Source: Straminergon stramineum
Lineage: Eukaryota; Streptophyta; Bryopsida; Hypnales; Calliergonaceae
Assembly (NCBI GenBank): GCA_963920665.1
Contig: OY987265.1
Span: forward strand, 21,829,001-21,893,000
Reading direction: 5' to 3'
Length of the DNA stretch: 64,000 nucleotides
Positions 45,975 to 59,079 of this stretch are shown here, in pieces. Under the pieces are notes generated by a model, which had not been told where the DNA came from, did not search any database, and saw only the letters and a list, made by a program, of their open reading frames with translations. Positions within the stretch are counted from its first letter, which is position 1; each line of letters opens with the position of its first letter. The position numbers were made by a program, and so were the translations under genes.

Positions 45975-48900
45975 AGAGAGAAATAAGATAATATAGATTA
46001 GTCAAGCTCTAGATGGATACTACTGCTAATCTCAAAAAAGCTTTGTCTTTTCAAAGTTGAAGTAATCATTAGCCAATAAATTGTTGCACTTCAAGCTGCA
46101 AATATACTTAGGCCAAGGCCCATACCATTCTCCATAAATGAAGAGCTCACTTAGAATCATACACAACCAAAACTCATAATATTTTCCAATTTCTAATAGT
46201 ATTTTCTTGTTTTGCATGTTTGAAGCAAGCATAAAAAAATTATTGGAGAAGAATTACACTTTAAATCTCAAAATCCATTATTTTCTTAATTCAATTGAGT
46301 CTTACAATCCTCATTGTTGAATAAATAAATAAGCCCCCTACAATCACTTTTCAATTTAAAGCATATAGATTATCATTAAAATCATTAAAATCACCATGAC
46401 ATTTTGTTTTTGGATCAAGTCTTCCTATGGTTAAATTCAACAAAATAAAATACATTAGAATTCAAGTGAGACTATGCTCTATTCTTAGTAGAAACCACTA
46501 TGTAGACTCTTTTTCTAGCGTAATAGAAGAGACAATGGCAATACTAAAATAATAATACAATTTAACAATAGAGGAAAGTAATCATGGTGCTTTGTGAACT
46601 ATTGAATATACTAGAAATTAAATGTTGATCAAGAATAGTCATGGTTTCTAAATTAGACTCCTAATTCTTAGTACCTACTTGTTATGATTGACTAAATTTA
46701 AATCTTAGTACCTACTTCTTATTGACACAATATATCCCAATGATATGCTAATAATATACCATTAAATATTAATTACATATTAATAGCTTACACAATGCGA
46801 TTGGCGTAAATTTTATTTTTTGAAGATCATAAAGTTGGTGTTTTGCTTTTAAGATTAAAATTTTGATCTTTTAACTACAAGAATTTGTATTGAGGTGTGT
46901 ATAAGCCTACACTCTAAACCGTATATGGATTGCAATTTCTAGCTTTGATATAATTTCAACATAAATATAAGAGAAATTTGTATATGAGTTTGTCATGACA
47001 TTGGAAAAGGTAATATTCATATCCAAGTATGCTTAATTGGATTATATTTCTTGTATTCTCTATAGGGCTATGAATATGATGAGATCAAAGACTGATGCAC
47101 AAACTATCCAATCATATGTCTTGTGATACATATACTTTATTGCAAAATGCATCAATGGATGTGCACCAAGTTTGACATACCATAATACTACTAAGTGCAC
47201 TTTCATTTTCTATGGTTCAACTCTATATATACACTTATAAAGACCAATGTTTTGTAAGTAGGTTCTAAGACCTTGCTTTTTCAATAATATTGTCTAGGAT
47301 CTAAAGGCTTAACACCTTTTAATTTAGTTGAATGTATAAGAGATTGAGTCAATGAATAGTTTTAAATAACTTTCTTGATCTAGTTGAAAAATTGTTATTT
47401 GGGGTGGGGGTGGGGGTTGGGGGGAATCATATATTTAGGAGGCCTTTTTTTGCATTTTTTTTGTAACCATAATATATTCATTCAAGTGGTGTTTTTTAGG
47501 AGACGTAAGTATATGTCCAAGATAGATGTATTATAGTATAAATTGTAGATGTTTGAAGAGCATTCTTTCATATTTTTTGTAAATCCCCCATTTTCCATTT
47601 AAAATTTTAAAGTTCTTAAAGTTTTAGTTGCTATAAATTGCTATAAATGGAACCCTCTACTTGTACTTAGGTAAGTTTTCAAGACCTCTTAGAAACATGT
47701 AGAGATTTTCAAATATCAAGGCTTGAAAAAAAGATCAAGCACTTGAACAACAACTTTGTTGAGTTGGTTGATTACGGCTTATGAGTAAGAGTAAGCTCTT
47801 ATGATCAAGACCAATGAACACAATGACCCTTCCACATACAAAAGCCAATTGATCTCTTGAACAAGACTATCAAATCATTCAATGCTTAACTTAAATTTAT
47901 AGAAACAAGGAAGACAAATTGATAATTGCAATAATTTTGTATATTTTTGGTATAATTTTTTGGTTCAACTAGCTAGCAAATGCATGGTTTGATGTATTGC
48001 CATTTATATATTATATATTTTTAAACAAAACTTTATTTGTATGAAAATTTCAATCTATTATTAGTATGATGTATAATCTATTTATTCACTTTTGGACTAC
48101 CAATCATTTTTTGGGCTTGTAGAATAGGACTTTTATAGAAATTACGTAGCTTTCAACTTCACACACCAAGTACGGAGTATATCAAAGAAGAATAAATGGA
48201 TATCAATAAAAAACTCAAAGACCTAGCAAACTCATTTAGCTTAAGAATGCACATTGATGATGATTTTGGCTTAGTGTTTTCAAAATGAGCTACAAAAGAT
48301 AATTGTTTTTTATTGAAGCTTTTGATAAGTGTTTTTTTATAAAGATTAATATATTCATTTGTATTGATATTGATTTATAGTGACTAAAAGACAAAAGTCA
48401 ATTTTTTTAATTTGGAAAAAAATGTTTTCTTTTTAAAGGCATGTTTTCACTTGGTGTTAGCAAAAATTAATTCATATGCATCTAACATGTTGACATTGTA
48501 TGATCCAAGACAATTTATGAATTTTAATAATTTATGACAATACGGGAAAAAGACATTCTTCATTTTTATTATCTACTAAACCACTTTCTACAACTACAAA
48601 ATCATCGAACCTCTTATAACATGTACAAATTGTAATATTTGTGCAATTCTATTTTTACTTGTTAAATAAATTTATTAGTGATGTCAATTTATATTTATCT
48701 TCTTTTGCATTGAATCATTTAAGTAATAAGTTTGGTATAATGAAATGCATTTAAAAACAATTTATGCTTCAACAAATCAAGTTACATGCAAAATAAAATA
48801 ACACAACTCTGTAGATTTTTTTGACCCAATAGTCAGTTCGGTAGAGCAAAACATATCATATTTTAGCTTCGTGTAAACTCGGCTATTTTTTTATGTTGTT

Positions 48901-50596
48901 TGAGTATGTAATTATTTAGGTAAATTATGTATAGACCATATATGTGATGTTGAATGTGTAGATACATCAAGAATAATTAATCAAAAATTAAAATTTTCTA
49001 TGTATACATAGCAATCATATTGTACAGATACTCAAAATATTTTGAGGCCTTTATCTTCATATATAATTTGTCTTTTCTTAAAATTTATTCATTACTCAAA
49101 ATTTTTTAATTTCATGGATGCTTACGATGACATGTATGAAACCCAAATAAAAAACGTTGAACTTTCATTGCAAGGGGTTTATTTTTTGTTCCTATGGTAA
49201 GTTTATTTATTTATTACAAGTAGCCATTTAAGAGAATTTACATTACAAATGTGTAATAAAATTGTACTCACTATACTTAAACCCATTGCAAAACTTTACT
49301 GGAATTTACACTTTTAAATTTATCATCATAAGTTTTCTACCCATGCATATGATACAATTTAAAGTGGAATATTTAAATTGTCACAATTTATTATTGAATC
49401 CTACATATAAAGTCAAAAAGTTAGTATAGAAATTGAAGGGCTAATCCTTGAAGGTATGGGAAGCCCAATTGTGGTGCCAACTGATGTTGTTTTTGTGCAT
49501 TTGATATAAATGGTGTATGAATTGAGGTGTCTAGTAGTAACAAAATTTGTCTTCAATCTTTAGTTAAATTAAATCTAATGACACTTAGCACTCCAAATTC
49601 AAATCATTATTGCACCTCCTACATGATTGAGAAGATACAAAATGGTTGTGTATTCCACTAGTATAATGTTGTATTTGAGCACGATAGGATTTAGATTTTC
49701 AAATGACATCCAAATGAAAGATGTTGATTGTTAAATTATAAATCTGATGATGTATATCTTACAATATTTTAGTACATAATTTGAATCCTAGGAATAAAAT
49801 TTAGTTTCATATTTGAATTTGTATACACCCCCTTTAGATGTTAAGATCTAGGATCTAATTAGTAAAAGCATTCCAATGGACTTTTTGTTCACAATAATTG
49901 GTTGGAGTTATTATTTTTTGCATATAATACACTATGGACTTAAAACCTCATTTATAGCTTACTTTAGAAGCATCAAATATTATGGATTCTTGTAAGCACT
50001 TACTGTGGATTCAATCATATTTTCGATTCGACTTCTTGTACATGTAAAAATGATTTTAGGGTGATTTGTATAATAAGCCTATTTTTAATAATTTGACAAT
50101 GACAATTTTTTCAAATATCCTTTCATTGGTGAAGTACATATTCTAAAAACTTACAAATCTTACAAATGAAATAAATGTAATTTGTATAGTTGAAAACCTT
50201 TACAAAATCATATGCATTTTGGAGTATTAAATAAAAAAGTAAAAACATAAAAAATTGAATTACAAAATAAAAGCTTAAAGAATTTAGTAATAATATAAAA
50301 GTATGGTCATAATGTAAAAGTTTTGGGCTATATAAGTATATATAGTAATTGATTAACACTTGAAGCTTTTACTTATCAAGATATATTTTGGAAATAAATA
50401 ATTTATTTATTTACTATTATTCAATTTACAAATTGTGATGGATTGATTTGACACAATTCAATCATTCCAAATAAATCTTAAACATAAATCATATAAATCA
50501 AAAGCCAACATATGATAGTCAAACATTCTTTAAAGGATTGTTACAAAACCCAAAGTCATTGAGTCCCAATATATTAAATTTAAACAAGTAGGGTAA
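45975..50596. other. Long AT-rich spacer, no gene recognised
   Basis: It contains a G-rich tract at about 47400-47425 (runs of four to six G). Only short frames of extreme AT composition occur. No repeat termini were identified, although old transposon remnants are likely. Confidence 0.4.
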
Positions 50597-51580
50597 GGAA
50601 CCTACAGATGTGTTTGGAAAGTTGTTGAGACTCTAACCAAGGAAGTGGTGGCTATAAAACAATTAAAGAGTAAATCTATTGTCAAAAGTTATGAAAAGGG
50701 AAAAAAATTAGAAGAAGTCGTGGCTTTGGAGGCCTTAAGAGATCATCCTAATATTATACCATTAAAACAAGTTATAAAACAAGATGATGAGTTGTTTTAT
50801 GTGTTTGAATATATGCCAACCAATTTGTTGCAAATGATTGGAAATAGAATCATTCCATCCAAAGTGGAAATTCAATCATGGATGTATCAAATCCTTCTAG
50901 CAATGGCCTACAGGCATAGCAAGTGTTATATTCATCGTGATCTTAAGCCAGAGAACATATTAGCCAATAAAGGGACCTTGAAGCTAGCCGACTTTGGGCT
51001 ATCAAAGAAGATAGGCCTTTGTTTAAGTAATGCCACTACCCTCACATATAAATTGGGGTATTGTGGAAAAGAAGGTTGCACATGTGGATGTACCACCACC
51101 AATATGTGCACCCTATGGTATCGAGCACCCGAGATTCTACTTTGTTCCTCATCTTATTCAACATATACAGACATGTGGTCTCTAGGGTTCATTATGGCAG
51201 AGATGTTTAGATCTCGACTACTTTTTCGTGAAAAAAATGAAGGAAGTCAACTTGATCAAATCTCTATTGTACTTGGTTCACCTAATTATTGGAAACAAGA
51301 TTGGAAAGAAGGATGTAGGCTTGCAAATGCTTGAAACTATAAGTTCAAGAATAAATTCCCATTGGTCAACCTTGCAAGCCGTATTCCCCATGCGAGCAAT
51401 TTAGCCTTGGATTTGATTGAGTCATTAATAGTTTGGGATCCACAAAAGCGCTTGACTGCATTAGAAGCCTTACATCATCCCTTTTTCAAAGTCAAACCAA
51501 GATCACATCAAAACAATTCTATATTGTTTTGGTTAGTTTTATCATGTTTTGGTTTAAAGAATAATGAATTGCAAACATGA
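50597..51580 (+). pseudogene. MAK/MHK-type protein kinase, intronless, one in-frame stop
   Basis: A continuous plus-strand frame from Gly 50597 reads GTYRCVWKVVETLTKEVVAI with the kinase Lys in VAIK. It continues through the alpha-C Glu region (EEVVALEALRDHPNI), HRDLKPEN, DFGLSKK, LWYRAPEILL, the D-WSLG motif and, after one TGA at 51332-51334, on in the same frame with LDLIESLIVWDPQKRLTALEALHHPFF to a stop at 51578-51580. This is kinase subdomains I to XI of the CMGC/MAK (MHK) type. Plant genes of this class usually have many introns and this copy has none, which suggests a retrocopy. The N-terminal glycine loop is cut off by a TAA at 50594, its second Gly is Arg, and the activation loop has a Cys-rich insertion (KEGCTCGCTTTN) with no TEY/TDY motif. 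Probably non-functional. If the TGA were an error, a short kinase lacking the family's C-terminal tail would remain. Confidence 0.8.
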
Positions 51581-52084
51581 GTTTTGTTAAAAGTACTTGT
51601 GGCATATGAAAAGTCTATTGAAAAGTGTACATGTAGGAAATTGGTTGCATTTGTGAAATTAATCCTATAACTACAAAGAATGTTACATAGATTCTATTTA
51701 AGATTCAAGGATTGGAAAAAATATGTCTAGAACATTTGATGTATGCATTTCTTTAATATTGCAACAATAGTAAATAACATTTTTATTTGAGAAGATTAGA
51801 ACTATATATTCATTAGGATATGAAAATTTCAAATAGACATGAAAATTGAAACTTTAGTTTGCAATAAAACTTGTTTGTATACATGGTATCCATTGAAATG
51901 ATCTAGTTGTATGTCATCCTTGAATAAGGGATTAACCTTTGAAGATGATGAGGTGACCTTATTACTATGCAATGATTTGACTTTATTAATCTAGGGACTA
52001 ATTTCCTTCATTTTTGTATGGTTGAACGCGCTTGTCCAATAGTCTCCTACACAATCCATTTCCATTCTCCAATATATAATGTAG
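51581..52084. other. AT-rich spacer
   Basis: 3' flank of the kinase relic; nothing further seen. Confidence 0.4.
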
Positions 52085-52440
52085 TTCATGGATTTTTCAT
52101 AAGGGGTCAACATGTGCCTACTTATGTAGGACTATCTTTTATATTTTTGTTATTTTCATAAGGGATAGGCATGTTTCTATTCTCTATTGTGCCATGTTCT
52201 ATATTTTGTGATTTTCATAATGGAAGGGTTAGGCACATGCCCACCTACCTTGCACCATATTTTGTATTTTAGTTATTTTATTTTATTTTTAAAAAAAAGA
52301 CATGGTCCCTCCTTATGTCATTTTTTTTTTCATTTAGATTATTTTCAAGAAGGATAAGCATGTGCCTACTTCTCTAGATCTTTTGCATCAATTTTTTTCT
52401 TTTTGATTGTTGTGATGAGTGATAGCCCCACACATATTTC
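52085..52440. repeat. Degenerate tandem repeat, ~4 units of 60-120 bp
   Basis: Units share ATTTTCATAAGGG..AGGCATGTGCCTAC-like blocks followed by a T-rich tail, near 52095, 52155, 52215 and 52345. Spacing is irregular and units are diverged. Confidence 0.5.
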
Positions 52441-53639
52441 TTACTACAACAACCTTAAAGAAAAATAATTTTTTTGTCCTATCACCACCATCTTTAAGTA
52501 ATTAGGAGAAATTTAGAAGGGTTAAATATATGCCATCCCCCCTTCATAGATTCAAGATTTCAAGCACAAACTATATGAAGCATAGTTATCTCTAAGTGGG
52601 CTAGTCTTGCAATTGAATCTTTTTAATTAGAAAAAATGAGAAAATGAAAAAAAGAGAGGGGATAGTCTCATTTCCATTCTTCCATAGTAAATTAAAAAAA
52701 TAAATTTATAAAACTCACTTCTACTTGATTGAGGAAATTTGAAAGTGTCCAATGTTACCTTCAATATCAAATATGTCTTTTGGATTGTTGTTGCTAGATC
52801 ATTTAATTTTATAAAAAAAATATGAATATCATTCATTATGTTAATGACTTAGTGGACTCATGATAGAAGAAATCCAAAGTTTACTTTATATGATCCGAAG
52901 CAAAGAAAGATTCAAAAACAACAAGGAAAGGTTTGTATATTGAGCAAATCTTTTCATCACCTCCATTATTCATCACTCATGTTGGTTGTTGCTGCTTCTC
53001 TACATCCCTTCTAGAGATTGATGTAGCTTCCATGATTTTTCACCAAATTGATTAAATGAGTTACATACCATTAGAAAGCTAGTGAAATTGCTTGGTGAGG
53101 TTGGAGTTCTAAGAGGTACAAGGCATGTGGCTTGCACCATTGGAAGTGCAATTTTTGTATCTTTCAATAGTGTGAAAGAAGACTCCAAATTCTCAAAAGT
53201 AGCTCCTATCACACCAAGGATGTTGAAACAGCTCAAGTTTCAACATAGTGGACTTTACCCACGAAAATATTATGCAGAAGTGGATGAAAATATGGTCAAT
53301 TTCATAAATAAGGTATTCTCACAATAAAAGTGTCACCACCCCTTTTGCATCACCTATATTTGGACCTTGGATGGCCACCTTCATTCACCCCAAATCACTA
53401 TAAGTTCTCAAGAGCAACCAATGATGGTAAAAAAAATGAGAATTGAAACATTTCCTTTGAAAGGGCCATATTAAAAGGAGTCTAATGGCATTAGTAGGTA
53501 CTCTATATTTCCAATTTTTAAAATTTGTAGATTTTGAGTAAGTGTTAGAAAATCATGAAACAAACTTGGTTGACCCCTAAATTAAGTTCTTTTAAATGTG
53601 AAATGGTTTTGGGTGTTTGGAGCTTCCAAAGTAAAGTGT
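52441..53639. other. AT-rich spacer with one unassigned frame
   Basis: An 81-codon plus-strand frame at 53082-53327 (starts MKLLGEVGVLRGTRHVAC) reads as ordinary protein, but I know no match. It may be a gene or transposon fragment. Confidence 0.3.
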
Positions 53640-53855
53640 TAGATTTTAGTTCTTTATTGTTTCTTTTTTCAAATGACCTTCTTGCAAGTGTAATCTCTTA
53701 CAAAGATCTAATAATTGGTTTAATAGTGTTTTTAATTTTTTAATTGTTTTGACTTCTAATCTAGTGATTTTTTCTCTGAATTTTTTTGAGTTTGAAAAAT
53801 CAAACGACTTTCTTGGGAATCTAGATAACAAAGATCTTATAATTGGTTTAAAAGT
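53640..53855. repeat. Diverged tandem duplication, ~115-bp period
   Basis: Two units share the ordered blocks TTTTTTCAAATGACCTTCTTG / AAAAATCAAACGACTTTCTTGG, ACAAAGATCTAATAATTGG / ACAAAGATCTTATAATTGG and a TTTAAT tail. Confidence 0.5.
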
Positions 53856-54814
53856 TATATATATTTTTTCCTTTTTAAAAGATCATCACTTTGCTTTGAA
53901 AATTGGCATACTTCTTTCTAAATTGAGGCTTACTCGAATCTTTTTGCAAAGTAGAATTTGAGTTATGGGACTTGAAAACTTGATAGAATAACATTGCCAA
54001 AAGCAAGGCAAGACCATTGTACTAGTCAAGAATAAGATCCTAAGTTTACAAATTCTAGAAAGTGATTTTTTATTTATTTACAAACCTACTTTTCGAAAGT
54101 GTTATTCTTGACAATTTTAGGAGTATTTTCTAATTTTTGACCCAAGAAACATTAGGGGTCATATCATTCCATACATTGGAGGCAATATCATTCCATTTTT
54201 ACATATGAGAAATTAATTGGCACTTTGACGGAAATTCCCTGTCAGGTTCTGATAACTAGGTGGGCGTCTGTGACTGCGTTCTTTTAGCCTGATATTCTTT
54301 TACTCCCTTGCATATAGCTTCATGTTCAACGCCCAAAATTCTCCCCCTTAAATTAAGTAGAGGTGAATTTGATCACAGTCAATGAGGAACCATACAGGAG
54401 AAGTTTCATAAAAAATTACTTGAATTTAGACTTGAAATTTTTGAAATACAAACATCTTGCATAGCACAATTTGGACCTTGACGTATTTTTCAAAACTTGC
54501 AAATGCAATTGAATTTCTAAAAGTCTGATGATAAATTATAAAAGTGAAATTTACAGAAATAATTGAAGGATGACTTCTAAACAAAAGTTGCAAATGATTA
54601 GACAAAACAAAGATGCTCATGGGATGGTGAGAGCAAGAGCAGCGAAGTGCCATTGCGCCAAAACTTTGTGCTGAATTCTCACCAGGATACACCATCGCTT
54701 GACTAATTATTCAGTTGAATTCTCTAACATTTGTGTTCATGCGCCTAGCTTATGATTGATGGTCAAAATTTTCAGTTTTGATTATTCAAACTTAGTTTCA
54801 TGAGCCTCGTTAGT
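53856..54814. other. AT-rich spacer
   Basis: No gene recognised. Confidence 0.35.
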
Positions 54815-55413
54815 TTACACCTAAATGTCCAGACTCTTCTCCAAAATTGATGAAATTGACGATTGAAGAAAAAGCATTATAAAATGCTATTTGGAAGCAT
54901 ATTTTGGAATTGACATACAAATAAAAGTTGTATGAAGACTATGAGTTGTAGATTCCATCCATATAGTTAGATTCACCAATGCTATCATCCATTTTTTTTT
55001 TTTATAAATTTTGAAAGGAAAATTTCAAAATTCCTTCAAAATTTGATTATTTGCAAAATATTATCATTTTTGAGTAAAATTTGTTGGAATGATTTGAAAT
55101 GAGGTTTTCTTCACATGGTGATTTTTTGAAATTTTGGTGTTCTTAAAATCTAGGACCTCATTTTTGCAAATCTAAATTTGAACTAGAGTCAATGAAATTT
55201 TGGCTTGGTCAACTACTTGACATACTTGCACATTTCTAATTTTAGAAAAATAAGTATACAAGTAACACCAAATTCAATCATGAGATAAGACAACAATTTG
55301 ATAAAGTATCTCCAAAAATTAGGATGACTTTCATCCAAGTAGTAATGAGAAGATACATTAGTTTCAATCTGTTCATTGTCTACTTTTTAGACGTTGGAAC
55401 GATCTAGGGTTAA
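54815..55413 (-). mobile_element. TTAA MITE (T3), copy with one decayed end
   Basis: The left terminus TTTACACCTAAATGTCC is a mutated form of TTAACCCCTAAACGTCC. The right end GATCTAGGGTTAA keeps TTAA at 55410-55413. The interior closely follows the element at 44172-44977. Confidence 0.75.
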
Positions 55414-56079
55414 TCTAATTACCTAATAATGTTGGTTGAGAACTATGTCGCCACCCTTTATTGCGAGATTTGCAATCTTAGATTGTCACCCGCCATATTG
55501 CCTTCGAGATCTTCAAGGAATTGGTGCCATGTTGTAGTAGTAGACCTCACACATTTAGCAATGGTGGAATCCTTAGGACGTCGTAAGGAAGATTGTAATG
55601 CCTCTCTTTTTGTTGGCATGTCTCGAAACTTTCGTAGGCTCTTTGATTGCTAGTGTGTAGTCATATCCGCCAAGGTGCTCAACATAGTAGCTCTTTGAAG
55701 AGGAGCAATCTACCTCAAGCAACACGTAGTCATAGCTAGATTCTTAGTTCAACTTGCCTCCACGGTAAGTTATGAACTTTGGATTCGAGAACTTTAGGTT
55801 ATGAATAGTGTCAGAGTTACGCTTCACAATGATGCAAGTGGTGGAATCTATTTCATTAAACTAAACACAATTGAGCTGGTCCACCAAGTCCTATCAAAGA
55901 CACCTTACAGACTCAAGGTTGGTATAATCGTCTTTTAGTATTGATTCTAACTTTCAACCCATGCCACCCACTAGCTTAGACATTCTTTACTAAATCAATA
56001 TGAAGAATTTTTTGCTAGAATTCTACTAGGATGAGGCCAAAACTATAGCTAGAATAAAGGGCATAATATTGGAGGAAGA
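55414..56079. other. Spacer with an unassigned frame
   Basis: A 74-codon frame at 55429-55653 (plus) in a slightly GC-richer patch has no recognised domain. Confidence 0.3.
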
Positions 56080-56794
56080 GGGTGATTGTAAGAAAGACCA
56101 GTCCTATTTTGCATCATATTAAGAGTGATGAAGTTGTTTTCCACTAGAACTTTTGAAGGTAGAACTTGATGAACTTGAAATTTTTATTGGAGATAGTTAA
56201 CTTGATTGTAATCTTACACATTATTTTTTAGAAATTAAAAAAATTCATTTAATATTGAAAATTCAATTTTGCTAATTCGTCACACTTTGAGGTTTAGGTT
56301 TTTTTAGTACTAAAGAGTACCCAAAATTAATGATTTAGATCTGAAATTTATGTGGTCTATTTCCACAATAGGGAGAAATTTGCCTACCAAAAAGAATCTA
56401 AAAATACATTAACTTATAGCGTCCATATTCATATAAATAGGGCTTCTGTACTCACACACCTTTGAAGATGGTTTTGACTTCATTTTTGGGGTGAAAGTTG
56501 ATTACCATAAGTCCTTACAATTTTCTAATTTTTCGTTTTTTTGTTCAAAATTTTCTATTTATTATTAATTTATACCTCATTGTATCTATTTTATGTGACA
56601 AACTATCTTTTTTTCAAGTAGTATTGTTTCAGTACTTGTAAGCAGTCATAGTATTTGCAATGGTACTTTAAGTTGTTGATTCTTCAAATCAATAGCCGAG
56701 ATTGTTTTGTTTCATAGTATTCCTAGTACTCAATATAGAAAATATAGTTTGGGCAAAATGCTACGAAATAGATTGGTCTTTCTTGCAACCACCC
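56080..56794. mobile_element. GGGT-family TIR element, copy 3 (TSD AAGA)
   Basis: The left end is GGGTGATTGTAAGAAAGACC and the right end the reverse complement of GGGTGGTTGCAAGAAAGACC. A perfect 4-bp duplication AAGA flanks it (56076-56079 and 56795-56798). The interior aligns with 14659-15398 (CAGTCCTATTTT, then TTTTTTAGAAATTAAAAAAA, TAATTCGTCAC, GAAGATGGTTTTGA). Confidence 0.82.
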
Positions 56795-56798
56795 AAGA

Positions 56799-57949
56799 TC
56801 ATAGTGTTTAGGTCAATGGGGACCAATGTTTTTGTGTTGCAATTGATCCATCTAGTGGATATGTTTTGAAGCTCTCAATGGTCAATGTGGCAAGTCATTT
56901 ATCATGGAGTACAAAATCAATGATACCAATATATAGCCCCTCTTCCTCAAGGTCTTCCCACGAAGAAAATGATTGCTTTTCTTATAGAAATTTAGGCCCA
57001 ATATCCACCTCTATTTGCCAAAGAGTAGTCGGGACTCCACATAAGTGGCAATCCAATCCCTCACAACTCTAGAATCTGCGGTGGTTTTAACTCTACAGTC
57101 ATGTAGGCAAGTTCTGATCTTCGTCACCACACCTCCCCTCCCCAAACGATGACATGTTAATTTTGGTAGAACACAGCATATACAAGTCTTGTCTTAAGAC
57201 TCTGTCCAAAGAAACATTGATATGCACCATTCAACTGAGTAGCCAAGCCCTTAGATTCTTTTGGGCTAACAACCATGGACATTGAAACATATTCCTCGTA
57301 GCCTTTCAAATTCTTTAGTTGATGTCTATCCCTCCTCATTCCCTTCTAGAATCCCGGTAACCTCAATATCTCTTGACTTTCTACAACAACTCTTCTCGGT
57401 ATTGAACTCTTCTCTCTACTCTCAGAAATCATTTTTTCCTCTAGTAGTTCCTATATTAGAGAAAATTTTAGACCTTTTGTAAGCCCCATGGTTAGCACCT
57501 AGGCCTTGGAGTTTTCTTCTTCTTCTTCTTCTTCTTCTTCTTCTTTAAGCATTGAACTATTCATTTATGTTCATTCAAAAAAATGTTCTTTTTATGTAAA
57601 GTAGTCCCCTTGACCCCAATAGCCTATGATATGGAAATATCACACCTTAAAAGGCTCCATATATATTTAAATTTGCCTTTGATGCTTTGCTTGATTTACT
57701 TCCTGTCTTTTCCATTTTCACTTCTATTTTTTTAAAAGGAGTTTTTTATGGCTTTCTTGATAGCACTAAGCTTTTATGATATGATTTTTTATTTCATATT
57801 CTTACTAAGCACAAGAGTCAATTTTTTAACCTACACATTTCAGCTTTCTTCACTGAGTGTGACTGTAGTGATTTTAGTCCTGCTCATATACCACATGATG
57901 TGGCTTGATTTACACAACATGGGCTCTCATATCTAAATTACCTTCAGGT
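56799..57949. other. Spacer with a (TTC)n microsatellite
   Basis: TTC is repeated about ten times at 57517-57545. Frames of 60-68 codons have no recognised domain. Confidence 0.45.
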
Positions 57950-58790
57950 GAATTGTACCACCCTCCCACCCACTAAGGGTGATGGTTTAATTGGCTATAG
58001 GTCTACCACCTATTTGGTGTAACTACCTCCATTATGGCCATTTCTTTGTGCTTTCCCTCCCATTATCAAATCAGTTCACATATAGCGGCTTCTCTGCCTC
58101 ATTTCTTTTCTCTCTTACTGTGACGGCTGAATTTTGGGAGTGTGGTGCTTTCTTTCTTACTTACTTTCTTGGAAGACTCTTGAACTTCAAGCTATTGCAC
58201 ATCAGGGGAATGGCAAAGGTCTTTGGGTTTTCATGCACTTTGCTTAGGATTTTGGCTTTACCGTGAATACTCACTAACTTGTGATTTATTGTTCTCCATT
58301 TTAGTTTCATGAATCTGTGACATAGATAGCAATTGGCCATTGCTGAAGACACCTGTTACATCCTCACTAACATAACATTGGATTGTTGTGTGATTGGGAC
58401 GGGTACAGGTGAGGCATGGCCTTCAGGTTCTAAACTCCCATTTTTGGAGTACTTGGAGCAAGTTTTTCTAGCACTTAGACATCTTGTCAACTTTTTGTGC
58501 TCACTTATATGGACATTTGCACTGGATCACATTTGGATTTAGAGGCTTAGAAATTATTGTACCTACACCAAAGTATCATATCTTGACACTTTTGGGACTT
58601 GCCTAGGTTGGAGATGTTTTATTCTATTTTTTTACCAAGGTTATGCTTGGATTCACATCTGGCCACAAAGCTAGGTTTTGGAAAGTTGAAGCCCTGTTTT
58701 AGGGATGTTCAGTCTTAGTCTCTTCTTCTTCCGTGGTTATTGTTTTGTACTTAACAAGGAATCACATAAATTAGGGTTCCTATCCTTTTT
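57950..58790 (+). repeat. ~1.07-kb-period tandem repeat, unit 1
   Basis: It shares, in order and at nearly constant spacing with unit 2, a CCACCCACTA-GGGTG block, GGGAATGGCAAAGGTCTTTG, a 99-base core at 58317-58415 (GTGACATAGATAGCAATTGG .. GACGGGTACAGGTGAGGC) and a GGGATGTTCAGT block near 58700. Confidence 0.75.
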
Positions 58791-59079
58791 TATTTTGATG
58801 GAAGTTGGCCCTTAGTTTTCTTAGACCTTTTTTGATCTTCAATTGCCAAAATAAAAATTTCCCAAAAAATAAATACATAATTTTATTCCTATAAGCACAC
58901 AACATATGTACTCACTTTTTGAATTTACATTCTTTTGAGGATATAAACTTCCTTAAAAAATCTGAATGTAAATATTATTTTCAAATTTTATATCCTGGTT
59001 CAACCAATACATTGGTTGTTCCAAGTCTGACACAAGGGATTATTTAAATTTGAAATGGCCTACCTAGCCTATATGAACC

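Noticed and set aside
48830..48905. tRNA-like stretch (AGTCAGTTCGGTAGAGC resembles a D-arm)
   Set aside because: No B-box (GGTTCRANNCC) or T-arm follows at the right spacing, and no acceptor stem can be formed.
57517..57545. CRISPR-like or functional tandem array
   Set aside because: It is a simple TTC microsatellite.
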